Assembly: GCF_010728325.1 (NCBI RefSeq)
Contig: NZ_AP022570.1
Location: 682,001-746,000 of the forward strand
Length of the DNA stretch: 64,000 bases
Reading direction: 5' to 3'
From: Mycolicibacterium poriferae
GTDB lineage: Bacteria; Actinomycetota; Actinomycetes; Mycobacteriales; Mycobacteriaceae
Both the position numbers and the translations under genes were made by a program. The notes below the pieces were generated by a model. It was given only the letters and a program-made list of their open reading frames with translations, was not told the DNA's origin and ran no database searches. Shown in pieces: positions 1 through 8,577 of this stretch. Each line of letters begins with the position of its first letter. Positions within the stretch are counted from its first letter, which is position 1.

Positions 1-189
1 CACCCCCCGATTCACCCGACCGGCGCCCACTGCTCTGGTGCGCCACCAGCAAACTCGCCACCCAGCTGAGTGTGGCAGAGAAGCCGGTGTTGAGGGTACG
101 TGGCGTAGGCACCAGGAAATCCTATGGGGCCCGCGCCGGGGGTCCTTCCGCTTTCTTCGCCGCCCAGTGTGATGACGGCCGCGCGCCCC

Positions 190-447
190 CTACGCGTCGA
201 GGTCCTTCTCGACCAGGTCGGCGACGGTGTTCATGGCGCCCTCGTCCTCGGATTCCACGGTGACCTCGGCGCCCTTGCCGGCGCCCAGCGTCATGATCAT
301 CAACGCCGAGCCGGCATCGACGGGCTCACCGCCGTCCATCGACAGCGTGACCGGCACTCCGGCGTTGACGACGGCCTCGGCGATGATCGCGGCGGGGCGG
401 GCGTGCAGGCCGATGGCCGAACCGACGACGACGTTCTTGCTGGGCAT
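190..447 (-). CDS. ptsH: Phosphocarrier protein HPr
   Basis: HPr carries phosphate from enzyme I to the sugar-specific EIIA domain of the phosphotransferase system in the cytosol. The 85-residue length is normal for the family. The active-site motif GLHARPA places the phosphorylated histidine at residue 15, and the GSALMIM segment near residue 47 lies where the regulatory serine region of HPr sits. An AGGAGA ribosome site is 4 nt before the ATG. It is the last gene of the minus-strand run fruR-fruK-fruA-ptsH, 63 bp after fruA, and the matching enzyme I gene is divergent at 4392. All general and sugar-specific PTS parts are therefore in one locus. The identification is secure. Confidence 0.96.
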   Translation of the reverse strand: MPSKNVVVGSAIGLHARPAAIIAEAVVNAGVPVTLSMDGGEPVDAGSALMIMTLGAGKGAEVTVESEDEGAMNTVADLVEKDLDA

Positions 448-510
448 GGATTCTCCTTCGTGTTGGTGAAACTTTGTGTTGGTGAAAACGGTGACACGAG
501 GTCGGGTGGA

Positions 511-2511
511 TCAGGCGTTGACGAGTTCAGACTCGGACTTGTCGGCGGGCTTGATGAATTGCTTGGCAACAATCACCGAGGCCGCGGCGGCGGCCATGCC
601 GGCCAGGATCGCGATGACGAAGCCGATCTTGTTCTCGATGGCGAACAGCACGAAGATGCCGCCGTGCGGGGCGCGCGAGGTGGCGCCGAACGCCATCGAC
701 AGACCACCGGTGACCGCGCCACCGATCATCATCGACGGGATCACCCGCAGCGGGTCGGCCGCGGCGAACGGGATGGCGCCCTCGGAGATGAACGACGCAC
801 CCAGCAGCCAGGCCGCGCGGCCGTTCTCCCGCTCCGGCTCGCTGAACAGCTTGGGCCGCAACACGGTGGCCAACGCCATCGCCAGCGGCGGCACCATGCC
901 CGCCGACATCACCGCGGCCATGATCTCGAACGACGCGGTGGTGGAGGCGGCCAGACCGGCGGTGGCGAACGCGTAGGCCGCCTTGTTCACCGGGCCGCCC
1001 AGGTCGAAGCACATCATCAGACCGAGGATGATGCCCAGGAAGATCGCCGACGTGCCGGACAGGCCGTTGAGCCAGTCGGTGAGGCTGGTGTTCACCCAGG
1101 CCAGCGGGCGTCCGACGAAGAAGAACATGATCAGACCGACGGCCAGCGAGGCGAACAGCGGCACGATCACCACCGGCATCAGACCCCGGAACCATTGCGG
1201 CACCTTGAGATTGCTGATCCACAGCGCCGCGAAACCGGCGATCACACCGCCGACGATGCCGCCGATGAAGCCGCCGCCGATGAACACCGCGAGTGCACCG
1301 GCGGTGAAACCCGGTGCGATACCGGGCCGGTCGGCGATCGCGAAGGAGATGTAGCCGGCCAGCGCGGGCACCAGGAAGCCGAACGCCAGCCCGCCGAGCG
1401 CGAACAGCACCGCGCCCAGGTATTGCAGGAACCCACCTGGAGGCAGGTCGGTCAGCGAGTTGTTCAGCGCGATGTCGTTGCCGGTGTCGGCGATCTCGTA
1501 ACCGCCGAACAGGAAGCCCAGCGCGATCAGCAGACCGCCCGCGGCGACGAACGGGATCATGTAGCTGACACCGGTCAACAGGATCTGGCGGGTGCGGGTG
1601 CCCCAGCCGACCTTACCGGCGGGCGCCCCGGCGGTGCCGGCGTCGGCGCCGGAGCCCTCGACCTTGGCGGCGTTCGGATTGTCCGCGGCGGCAACGGCTT
1701 CGGCGACCATCTTGGCCGGCTCGTTGATGGCGCGCTTGACGCCGGAGGCGACGACGGGCTTGCCGGCGAAGCGGCCCTTGTCCTTGACCCCGACGTCGGT
1801 GGCGAAGATGACGGCGTCGGCGTTGGCGATGGTCTCGGCGGGAAGCGGGGTGCTGCCCGAGGAGCCCTGAGTCTCGACGGTCAGCTCGACCCCGGCCTCC
1901 TTGGCCGCGGCGGCCAGCGCGTCGGCGGCCATGTAGGTGTGTGCGATGCCGGTCGGGCACGCGGTGATCGCGACCAGGTGCTTGGCCCGCTTCTCCTCGG
2001 CGGGCTTGTCGGCGGCAGCGGGTGCGGCATCAGCCGCCGGCTTCGGATTCACGACACCGTCGACCAGTTCGACCACCTCGTCGGCGCTGCCTGCATTGCG
2101 CAGCGACTCGACGAAGTCCTTGCGCACCAACGCCCGCGCCAGCGCAGTCAGCAGCTTCATGTGGTCCTGGCCGCCCGACTCGGGTGCGGCGATCAGGAAC
2201 GCCAGATCGGCCGGGCCGTCCGGGGCGCCGAAGTCGACCTTGGGGGACAGCCGGGCGAAGCCGATGGTCGGGGTGTCGACGTAGGGGGAGCGGCAGTGCG
2301 GGATCGCGATGCCGCCGGGGAGCCCGGTGGCCGACTGCTCCTCGCGGGCCATCGCGGCGCCGATCAGGCCGTCGGGGTCGGAGGTGCGCCCGGCGTCGGC
2401 CAGCGCGCCGACGAGCTTGGCGATCGCGGCCTGTTTGTCGCCCTCGACGTCGGTGTCGAGCAGCACCAGATCACGGGTGATGATCGGCGGTGAGGTGGTG
2501 GAGCTGGTCAT
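511..2511 (-). CDS. fruA: PTS fructose transporter subunit EIIABC
   Basis: This 666-residue protein imports fructose and phosphorylates it to fructose 1-phosphate. The fused domains run EIIA-EIIB-EIIC. The EIIA phosphohistidine is in GIAIPHCR (His72). After an Ala/Pro-rich linker around residues 155-175, the EIIB cysteine is in ITACPTGIAHT (Cys184). The remainder, from about residue 310, is the hydrophobic EIIC membrane channel with many Gly-rich segments. It sits 24 bp downstream of fruK on the same strand, so transport and the next kinase step are co-transcribed. Length and domain order are standard for actinobacterial FruA. All three domains look complete. Confidence 0.96.
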   Translation of the reverse strand: MTSSTTSPPIITRDLVLLDTDVEGDKQAAIAKLVGALADAGRTSDPDGLIGAAMAREEQSATGLPGGIAIPHCRSPYVDTPTIGFARLSPKVDFGAPDGPADLAFLIAAPESGGQDHMKLLTALARALVRKDFVESLRNAGSADEVVELVDGVVNPKPAADAAPAAADKPAEEKRAKHLVAITACPTGIAHTYMAADALAAAAKEAGVELTVETQGSSGSTPLPAETIANADAVIFATDVGVKDKGRFAGKPVVASGVKRAINEPAKMVAEAVAAADNPNAAKVEGSGADAGTAGAPAGKVGWGTRTRQILLTGVSYMIPFVAAGGLLIALGFLFGGYEIADTGNDIALNNSLTDLPPGGFLQYLGAVLFALGGLAFGFLVPALAGYISFAIADRPGIAPGFTAGALAVFIGGGFIGGIVGGVIAGFAALWISNLKVPQWFRGLMPVVIVPLFASLAVGLIMFFFVGRPLAWVNTSLTDWLNGLSGTSAIFLGIILGLMMCFDLGGPVNKAAYAFATAGLAASTTASFEIMAAVMSAGMVPPLAMALATVLRPKLFSEPERENGRAAWLLGASFISEGAIPFAAADPLRVIPSMMIGGAVTGGLSMAFGATSRAPHGGIFVLFAIENKIGFVIAILAGMAAAAASVIVAKQFIKPADKSESELVNA

Positions 2512-2535
2512 GGGAACTACTCTCGTCTCTCGGGG

Positions 2536-3513
2536 TCAGCGGGTGGCGGGAATCGGTGAGATCGGCGCGACCTGAACGGCATTCAGGTCCACCTGGGCGG
2601 GGGTGGGCAACGTGGTGCCCGGCAGGGCGGCGGCGGCGCTGCCGTAGGCGACGGCCATCTGCAGCCGCTGCGGCGGGACGGCGCCACCGACCTCGGCGCG
2701 CACGTACCCGGCCAGCGACGAGTCACCGGCGCCGACGGTGCTGCGCGGCGTGATGGGCGGCGGGGTGGCCAGCCAGGCGCCGTTGCGGTCGACCAGCACC
2801 GCGCCGGCCGCGCCGAGGGTGGCCAGCACCGCGCCGATCCCGCGGTCGATCAGCTGGCGGGCCGCCGCCACCACCGGCTCCGGATCACCCTGGGCGACAG
2901 CGGCTTCCAGCGATTCCGCGGGCAGGCCCAGCACGCTGGCCAGCTCCTCGCCGTTGGGTTTGATCAGGTCCGGGGCGCCGCGGTCCAGCGACGCGCACAG
3001 CGCGGCCAGCGGCGCGTCGGAGGTGTCGACGGCGATGCGGCAGCGGTGTCCCGCGAGCTGGGCGACGACGTCGCCGTACCAGGAGACCGGCATCCCCGGC
3101 GGCAGCGACCCCGACATCACCACCCAGTCCGCGGCGTCGGCGGCGGCCAGCACGGCGTCGGTCAGCGCGGTCACGGTCGCCGCGTCCAGCGTCGCCCCCG
3201 GCTCGTTGACCTTTGTGGTGGTGCCGTCGGGTTCGGTGATCGTCAGGTTGATGCGCGCCGGCTCCAGCGTCGGCACCACTTGGAACGGGACGGCGATGGC
3301 CTGCAGCGCGGTGGTCAGGGGGTCGTTGGCCACGGCGGGCAGCACGGCCAGCGTGTCGACGCCGGCCAGGGTCAGTGCGCGGGCGACGTTGACGCCCTTG
3401 CCGCCGGCCTGGTTGGTGACCGAGGTGACCCGGTGCACGGCGCCGCGGGTCAGCTGCGCGGGCAGCGTGACCGTGCGGTCGATGCTCGGGTTGGGGGTGA
3501 CGGTGACGATCAC
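2536..3513 (-). CDS. fruK: 1-phosphofructokinase
   Basis: FruK phosphorylates fructose 1-phosphate, the product of FruA, to fructose 1,6-bisphosphate. The protein opens with IVTVTPNPSIDRTV, the PfkB-family N-terminal signature, and has the sugar-binding stretch NQAGGKGVNVARAL and the C-terminal catalytic motif TVGAGDSSLAGY. The start chosen is GTG at 3513, preceded by AGGAGGAACTCC. It overlaps the fruR stop by 4 bp (GTGA), which indicates translational coupling, and gives 325 residues, the usual length. The frame stays open upstream to 3612, but that extension overlaps fruR and lacks family sequence. Confidence 0.95.
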   Translation of the reverse strand: MIVTVTPNPSIDRTVTLPAQLTRGAVHRVTSVTNQAGGKGVNVARALTLAGVDTLAVLPAVANDPLTTALQAIAVPFQVVPTLEPARINLTITEPDGTTTKVNEPGATLDAATVTALTDAVLAAADAADWVVMSGSLPPGMPVSWYGDVVAQLAGHRCRIAVDTSDAPLAALCASLDRGAPDLIKPNGEELASVLGLPAESLEAAVAQGDPEPVVAAARQLIDRGIGAVLATLGAAGAVLVDRNGAWLATPPPITPRSTVGAGDSSLAGYVRAEVGGAVPPQRLQMAVAYGSAAAALPGTTLPTPAQVDLNAVQVAPISPIPATR

Positions 3514-4289
3514 GGAGTTCCTCCTGCGCAGATGACTTCGACGCCCTGTTCGGTCAGCTCCCGGCTGGCCTCGGCGCTGATCTCGGGATCGGTGATGAGG
3601 GTGTCCACACACGAGATGGGGGCGAAGCTGACGAAATCCTCGCGGCCCACCTTCGATGAGTCGGCGGCGACGACCACGTAGTTGGCGGCGCGCACCATGG
3701 CCCGCTTGACGGCGGCCTCGTCGCTGTCGGGAGTGGACAACCCGTGGCGCACGCTGATGCCGTTGGTGCCGAGGAACGCGATGTCGACGCGCAGCGTGTC
3801 CAGTACGCGCAGCGCCTGCTCGCCGACGGCGGCCTGCGTGACCCCGCGCACCCGTCCGCCCAGCAGCTGCAGCGACACGGTCGGCATGGTGGCCAGCCGC
3901 GCGGCGATCGGCACCGAATTGGTGACCACGACCAGGGACCGGTCGGTGGGCACCTGCGCGGCGATCCGCATGGTGGTGGTGCCGGCGTCGAGCAGCACGC
4001 TCGCCCCGGACAGCGGGAAGAACTCGGCGGCGGCCGCGGCGATGGCGTCCTTGTATTCGGCGCGGGTGACGTCGCGTTCCCCGACGCCCGGCTCGACGAG
4101 GTGCAGCGCGCGGACCGGGACGGCGCCGCCGTGCACACGCCGGACGACACCCGCCTTGTCCAGGACGGCAAGGTCGCGGCGCACAGTCTCGGTGGTGACC
4201 TCGTAGGCCTGCGCCAGCTCGGTGACCGAGGCGCGGCCCTTGGCCATCACCAGCGACGCGATCGCCTGCTGCCGTTCCTCGGGGTACAT
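3510..4289 (-). CDS. fruR: DeoR-family regulator of the fructose PTS locus
   Basis: This is a DeoR-type repressor of 259 residues. An N-terminal winged helix (MYPEERQQAIASLV, then VTTETVRRDLAVLDKAGVVRR) is followed by the sugar-phosphate sensing DeoRC domain with DAGTTT and the LGTNGI region. In this family the inducer is usually a phosphosugar; here fructose 1-phosphate is the likely signal, by inference from the operon. The start is ATG 4289, with ACGGAG just upstream. It is the first gene of the fruR-fruK-fruA-ptsH run and divergent from ptsI, so it probably controls both directions from the 102-bp gap. Confidence 0.9.
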   Translation of the reverse strand: MYPEERQQAIASLVMAKGRASVTELAQAYEVTTETVRRDLAVLDKAGVVRRVHGGAVPVRALHLVEPGVGERDVTRAEYKDAIAAAAAEFFPLSGASVLLDAGTTTMRIAAQVPTDRSLVVVTNSVPIAARLATMPTVSLQLLGGRVRGVTQAAVGEQALRVLDTLRVDIAFLGTNGISVRHGLSTPDSDEAAVKRAMVRAANYVVVAADSSKVGREDFVSFAPISCVDTLITDPEISAEASRELTEQGVEVICAGGTP

Positions 4290-4391
4290 GGAGCTCCGTT
4301 TATGTGGTAATCGATCCGTTTGGCTGTGGATATCTTTGGTTTTACTCCTGAACATGTTGACTTGTCAACGCTTTCTTGTAACCTGGTTCAC
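4290..4391. promoter_or_regulatory. Divergent fruR / ptsI promoter region with operator candidate
   Basis: The gap is AT-rich for this genome. It contains the inverted repeat GTTGAC-TT-GTCAAC at 4356-4369, a plausible FruR operator, which overlaps the -35 region (TTGACT, 4357-4362) of a plus-strand promoter. The -10 box TAACCT (4379-4384) ends 7 nt before the ptsI ATG and there is no Shine-Dalgarno, so the ptsI message is probably leaderless. Repressor binding would occlude the -35. The operator assignment is inferred from symmetry and position. Confidence 0.55.
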
Positions 4392-6089
4392 ATGACTGCG
4401 ACGTCTTCGCCTACATCACCGACCGCGGCCGGCACCGTCCTGCACGGGGTGCCCGTCGTCGCCGGAGTCCAGTACGCCCCGGTGATCCGCCCCGGTACGC
4501 CGCCGGATCTGAGCGCCGACACCACCGCCGAGCTCGCCGAGGGGGAGCGCGCCGACGAGGTGCAGCGCTTCACCGACGCCGCCGCCACTGTCGCCGCCCG
4601 GCTGCGCGAACGCGCCGGCAACGCCAGCGGCGCTGCCTCGGAGGTGCTGGCCGCAACGGCCACGCTGGCCCAGGACCGCGGCTGGCTGGGTGCGGCCGAG
4701 AAGCGCATCAAAGACGGCGCGCCGGCGGTCGGCGCGGTCAACGCCGCGATCGACCAGTTCGTGGAGATGTTCACCAAGATGGGTGGGTTGATGGCCGAGC
4801 GGGTCACCGACCTGCGCGACATCCGCTCCCGCGTCGTCGCTCAGCTCAAAGGCCTGCCCGAACCCGGCGTGCCGGTGCCCGACGAGCCGTCGATCCTGTG
4901 CGCCGAAGACCTCGCCCCGGCCGACACCGCTGGCCTGGACCCGACGCTGGTCGTCGCGCTGGCTACCACGCTGGGCGGGCCGACCAGCCACACCGCCATC
5001 ATCGCCCGCCAGCTCGGCATCCCGTGCGTCGTCGCGGTCACCGGCCTCGACGACGTCGCCTCCGGGACGATGGTCATGGTCGACGGCACGCTGGGCACCG
5101 TGACCGTCGCCCCGGAGGAAGCTGCGGCGCGCGACGCGGTCGCCGCGGCAGAACGGGCCGCCGCCGAGGCCGCCAACTGGTCCGGCCCGGGTGCCACCGC
5201 CGACGGGCACGCCGTCGCGGTGCTGGCCAACGTGCAGGACGGCGCGGCCGCGCGCTCAGCGCGGGAGACCCCGGCCGAGGGTGTCGGGCTGTTCCGCACC
5301 GAGCTGTGCTTCCTCAACACCGACGCCGAGCCGACCGTCGACGAACAGGCCACCATCTACGCCGAGGTGCTCGAGGCGTTCGACGGCAAGAAGGTCGTGG
5401 TGCGCACCCTCGACGCCGGCTCGGACAAACCGCTGAAGTTCGCCGGGCACCCCGACGAGGCCAACCCGGCGCTCGGGGTGCGCGGTATCCGCATCGCCGA
5501 GAACAACCCGAACCTGCTGGCTCATCAACTCGACGCGATCGCCGAGGCGGCCGGCCGCACCGGGAACCAGCCGTGGGTGATGGCCCCGATGATCGCCACC
5601 GCCGACGAGGCGGAACGATTCGCCGCGAAGTGCCGGGAACGGGGTCTGACGCCGGGGGTGATGATCGAGGTGCCCGCGGCCGCGCTGCTGGCCGAGAAGA
5701 TCCTCGAGCACGTCGACTTCCTGTCCATCGGCACCAACGACCTGGCGCAGTACACGATGGCCGCCGACCGGATGTCGGCCGATCTGGCCACACTGACCGA
5801 TCCGTGGCAGCCGGCCGTGCTGGCGCTGGTGGCGATGACGATCCGCGCGGGTCAGGCGGCCGGTAAGCCGGTGGGGGTGTGCGGGGAGGCCGCCGCCGAT
5901 CCGCTGCTGGCCTGCGTGCTGACCGGGATGGGTGTGACGTCGTTGTCCGCGGCTGCGGCGGCGGTGCGCGGGGTGGGCGCCAAGCTCGCCCAGGTCACGC
6001 TGAAGCAGTGTTCCGAGGCGGCTGCGGCGGTGTTGGCGACGGGAAGCGCTGCGGAGGCGCGGGCGGCGGCGCTGGCGGTACTGGGTTAG
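4392..6089 (+). CDS. ptsI: PTS enzyme I (phosphoenolpyruvate-protein phosphotransferase)
   Basis: Enzyme I takes phosphate from phosphoenolpyruvate and passes it to HPr. The 565 residues contain the HPr-binding N-terminal domain, the phosphohistidine motif GGPTSHTAIIARQLG (His200), and the C-terminal PEP-binding barrel with GVGLFRTELCF, FLSIGTNDLAQYTMAADR and the late VCGEAA cysteine motif. The frame is open from 4320, but ATG 4392 gives the family length and lies 7 nt after a TAACCT -10 box. Divergent from fruR-fruK-fruA-ptsH, it completes a full fructose PTS in one locus. Confidence 0.96.
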   Translation: MTATSSPTSPTAAGTVLHGVPVVAGVQYAPVIRPGTPPDLSADTTAELAEGERADEVQRFTDAAATVAARLRERAGNASGAASEVLAATATLAQDRGWLGAAEKRIKDGAPAVGAVNAAIDQFVEMFTKMGGLMAERVTDLRDIRSRVVAQLKGLPEPGVPVPDEPSILCAEDLAPADTAGLDPTLVVALATTLGGPTSHTAIIARQLGIPCVVAVTGLDDVASGTMVMVDGTLGTVTVAPEEAAARDAVAAAERAAAEAANWSGPGATADGHAVAVLANVQDGAAARSARETPAEGVGLFRTELCFLNTDAEPTVDEQATIYAEVLEAFDGKKVVVRTLDAGSDKPLKFAGHPDEANPALGVRGIRIAENNPNLLAHQLDAIAEAAGRTGNQPWVMAPMIATADEAERFAAKCRERGLTPGVMIEVPAAALLAEKILEHVDFLSIGTNDLAQYTMAADRMSADLATLTDPWQPAVLALVAMTIRAGQAAGKPVGVCGEAAADPLLACVLTGMGVTSLSAAAAAVRGVGAKLAQVTLKQCSEAAAAVLATGSAAEARAAALAVLG

Positions 6090-6253
6090 ACGGGCGGCGC
6101 CGGGTCAGGTCGTCAGGCACGGCCGGGCCACGAGGAGCAGTGTCCGCGAGCGTGCTGCCTCGGTAGTGAAAACTCGAAATCCGCTACAGGGAATGCACGT
6201 TCGCGGCCAGGGATTGGACGGGCCCGGCCAAAGCTCAGACCAGCGACGCTGGG

Positions 6254-6514
6254 TCAGACGGTCCAGCCGGTCGCCTGCGGCCATTTCTCGGCGTCGCGGC
6301 CGTCGCATCGCAGCGTCACGAAGTCGTATCCGGCCTCGGCGGCCCGGCCCGTCGTGTCGGCGAAGACACGACGGGCCTCCTCCTCAGCGCCTCGGGTCAC
6401 AGTGACCTCATCGACGCCTTGGGCGGGGTCGCCGCGGTCGAGCAGTGTGGCGGCCACGACCTCCCACTGCTCTGTGTTCTCGGGTGGTGTTGCGTGCGCT
6501 CCGGAAATCGTCAT
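6254..6514 (-). CDS. Conserved small hypothetical protein
   Basis: An 86-residue acidic soluble protein with no signal peptide or membrane segment. The C-terminal half (AGYDFVTLRCDGRDAEKWP) has a regular mix of charged and aromatic residues, as expected of a folded small protein. I recognise it only as resembling mycobacterial conserved hypotheticals and give no function. An AAGGAGG site precedes the ATG but is unusually close, about 2 nt after the core. It sits alone between ptsI and the DUF6131-like gene. Confidence 0.6.
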   Translation of the reverse strand: MTISGAHATPPENTEQWEVVAATLLDRGDPAQGVDEVTVTRGAEEEARRVFADTTGRAAEAGYDFVTLRCDGRDAEKWPQATGWTV

Positions 6515-6576
6515 CGCCTCCTTCCTGCCGGGGGTACCCGGCGAGGAGGTCGGCTACCGGAGTGCTCTCGGCTGGG

Positions 6577-6732
6577 TCAGAACCAGACTTTTCGGCCACC
6601 GACCGGCTTGCCGACGGCGCCGAGGATCCACAGCACCACGCCGACGACGACGAGAATGCCGCCGATGGTGGTCAGGATCGACAGGCTGGTGAAGTAGCCG
6701 ATCAGCAGAAGGATGATGCCCAGGATGATCAC
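6577..6732 (-). CDS. Small membrane protein, DUF6131-like
   Basis: A 51-residue protein that is almost entirely two hydrophobic helices: IILGIILLLIGYF, then TTIGGILVVVGVVLWILGAV, with the tail KPVGGRKVWF. This layout matches the short actinobacterial DUF6131 membrane proteins. The start is GTG 6732, with GGAG about 7 nt upstream (CTGGAGCAACC). The longer open frame upstream to 7326 is antisense to the next gene and is not coding. Function is unknown. It probably sits in the cytoplasmic membrane with both ends on the same side. Confidence 0.75.
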   Translation of the reverse strand: MIILGIILLLIGYFTSLSILTTIGGILVVVGVVLWILGAVGKPVGGRKVWF

Positions 6733-6843
6733 GGTTGCTCCAGATTCGTTGTACGGATGCTGACTGTCGGCGGACGAATTACCTCTCACGTCAGTTCCCA
6801 AACACAGCCAGCGGCGCCGCGCCACGCTGGTTAGGGTTGGTCG

Positions 6844-8577
6844 GTGACGACAGTGGCCGTCCTGGGTGGGGGCATCGGCGGACTGAGCGCGGCACATGAG
6901 CTGGCCGAACGCGGGTTCGACGTGACGGTGTACGAGACGCGCGGCGCCTTCGGCGGGAAGGCGCGGTCGATGCCCGTGCCGGGGTCGGGGACCGACGGCC
7001 GGGTGGATCTGCCCGGCGAACACGGCTTCCGGTTCTTCCCCGGCTTCTACCGCCACGTCACCGACACCATGAAGCGAATCCCCAGCGGCACCGGCACGGT
7101 CTACGACCACCTGACCCGGTGCAGTGAGGTGCTGATGGCCCAGGGCGGCGGGCGCTCGGAGATCGTCACCCCGCTGGGCATCCCCCGCTCCTTCGACGAG
7201 CTCGTCACCGGGTTGCGCGGCCTGCGGGAGATCGTGTTCGACGCCGGTGTCCCGCTGCCGGAGTTCGCGTTCTTCGTCGACCGCATCCTGACGTTCATGG
7301 CGTCCTGCGACGAACGCCGCCTGCATCAGTTCGAGGCGATGAGTTGGTGGGATTTCGTTGCCGCCGAGGGGAAGTCACCGGCCTACCAGAAGTTCCTGGC
7401 CACCGGCATGACCCGCACGCTGGTGGCGGCCAAGGCCGAGGACATGTCCGCGCGCACCGGCGGGTCGATCCTGTCCCAGCTGATCTACGACATGCTGCAA
7501 CTCAACAGCCGCGTCGACAACGTGCTCGACGCACCCACCAGCGAAGTGTGGATCGATCCGTGGCTCGAGCATCTGCGTGGCCTGGGGGTCACGCTACGGC
7601 CGGGTTGCGACGTCTCCGGCATCCACTGCCGAGGCCGCCGACTGACCGGCGTCACCGTGACCACCGCCGACGGCCCCGAGGAGGTCGTCGCCGACTACTA
7701 CCTCGCCGCGCTGCCGGTGGAGCGCCTGCGCGAGCTGGTGTCCCCGGCGATGCGCGCGGCCGACCCGGCGCTGGCACGCATGTTCGGGCTGCGCTGGGAC
7801 TGGATGACCGGCGTGATGTTCTACCTGGACACCGACGTGCCGCTCGAGCACGGCCACGCCATCTTCATCGACTCCGAATGGGCGCTGACCGCGATCTCGC
7901 AACGCCAGTTCTGGCCGGCGGTGGATCTGGAACAGCGCGGCGACGGGCGCGTCGAGGGCATCCTGTCGGTCGACGTCTCGGCGTGGGATGTGCCCGGGCG
8001 GGTCACCGGCAAGGTCGCCAAAGCGTGCACCAAGGACGAGATCAGGCAGGAGGTGTGGGCGCAGCTGGTCGACCACATCGACGACGGCTCACTGACCGAG
8101 TCCAACGTCGTGACGTGGTTCCTGGACCCGGCGATCGAGTTCCCCAACCCCGGTGAGGCCACCAACGCCGAACCGTTGCTGATCAACACCGCCGGGTCGT
8201 GGGCCAACCGCCCAGGCGCGCGCACCGCCATCGAAAACCTTTTCCTTGCCGCCGATTTCGTGCGCACCCACACCGACCTGGCCACCATGGAGGGCGCCAA
8301 CGAAGCCGCGCGGGCCGCCGTCAACGGCATCCTCGACGCGCTGGGCTCCGACCAGCCACGCTGCGACGTGCACCCGCTCGAAGAGCCGTGGGTGCTGTGG
8401 CCGTTCCGCCAACTCGACCGGCTGCGCTGGAGATTGGGCCGCGACGTGGCGCGGCCGCCGTTCCGGCTGACCGACGCCGGCACGCTGGAACCGACCAGCG
8501 CGATGGCGCGCGCCGCGCTACGGGTGCTGCGCCGACGGTCGAACCGGCCGATGCTGGTCGAACCCGCGAAACGCTAG
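6844..8577 (+). CDS. FAD-dependent amine-oxidase/desaturase-family oxidoreductase
   Basis: This 577-residue flavoprotein begins with the dinucleotide-binding motif VAVLGGGIGGLSAAHELAERG, followed by VYETRGAFGGKARS, the hallmark of phytoene-desaturase and hydroxysqualene-dehydroxylase relatives. The ending LFLAADFVRTHTDLATMEGANEAAR is the C-terminal FAD-binding region. The substrate cannot be read from sequence; a polyprenyl, carotenoid or squalene-type lipid is likely for the family. The start is GTG 6844, 6 nt after a TAGGGT -10 box with no Shine-Dalgarno, so a leaderless message is probable. It is convergent with the LuxR regulator; the two stop codons overlap in GCTAGC. Confidence 0.85.
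   Translation: MTTVAVLGGGIGGLSAAHELAERGFDVTVYETRGAFGGKARSMPVPGSGTDGRVDLPGEHGFRFFPGFYRHVTDTMKRIPSGTGTVYDHLTRCSEVLMAQGGGRSEIVTPLGIPRSFDELVTGLRGLREIVFDAGVPLPEFAFFVDRILTFMASCDERRLHQFEAMSWWDFVAAEGKSPAYQKFLATGMTRTLVAAKAEDMSARTGGSILSQLIYDMLQLNSRVDNVLDAPTSEVWIDPWLEHLRGLGVTLRPGCDVSGIHCRGRRLTGVTVTTADGPEEVVADYYLAALPVERLRELVSPAMRAADPALARMFGLRWDWMTGVMFYLDTDVPLEHGHAIFIDSEWALTAISQRQFWPAVDLEQRGDGRVEGILSVDVSAWDVPGRVTGKVAKACTKDEIRQEVWAQLVDHIDDGSLTESNVVTWFLDPAIEFPNPGEATNAEPLLINTAGSWANRPGARTAIENLFLAADFVRTHTDLATMEGANEAARAAVNGILDALGSDQPRCDVHPLEEPWVLWPFRQLDRLRWRLGRDVARPPFRLTDAGTLEPTSAMARAALRVLRRRSNRPMLVEPAKR

Noticed and set aside
124..2493. 789-residue open frame on the plus strand opposite fruA and ptsH
   Set aside because: It is antisense to well-supported PTS genes and is Gly/Arg/Asp/His-rich with no family features, the usual shadow of GC-rich coding DNA.
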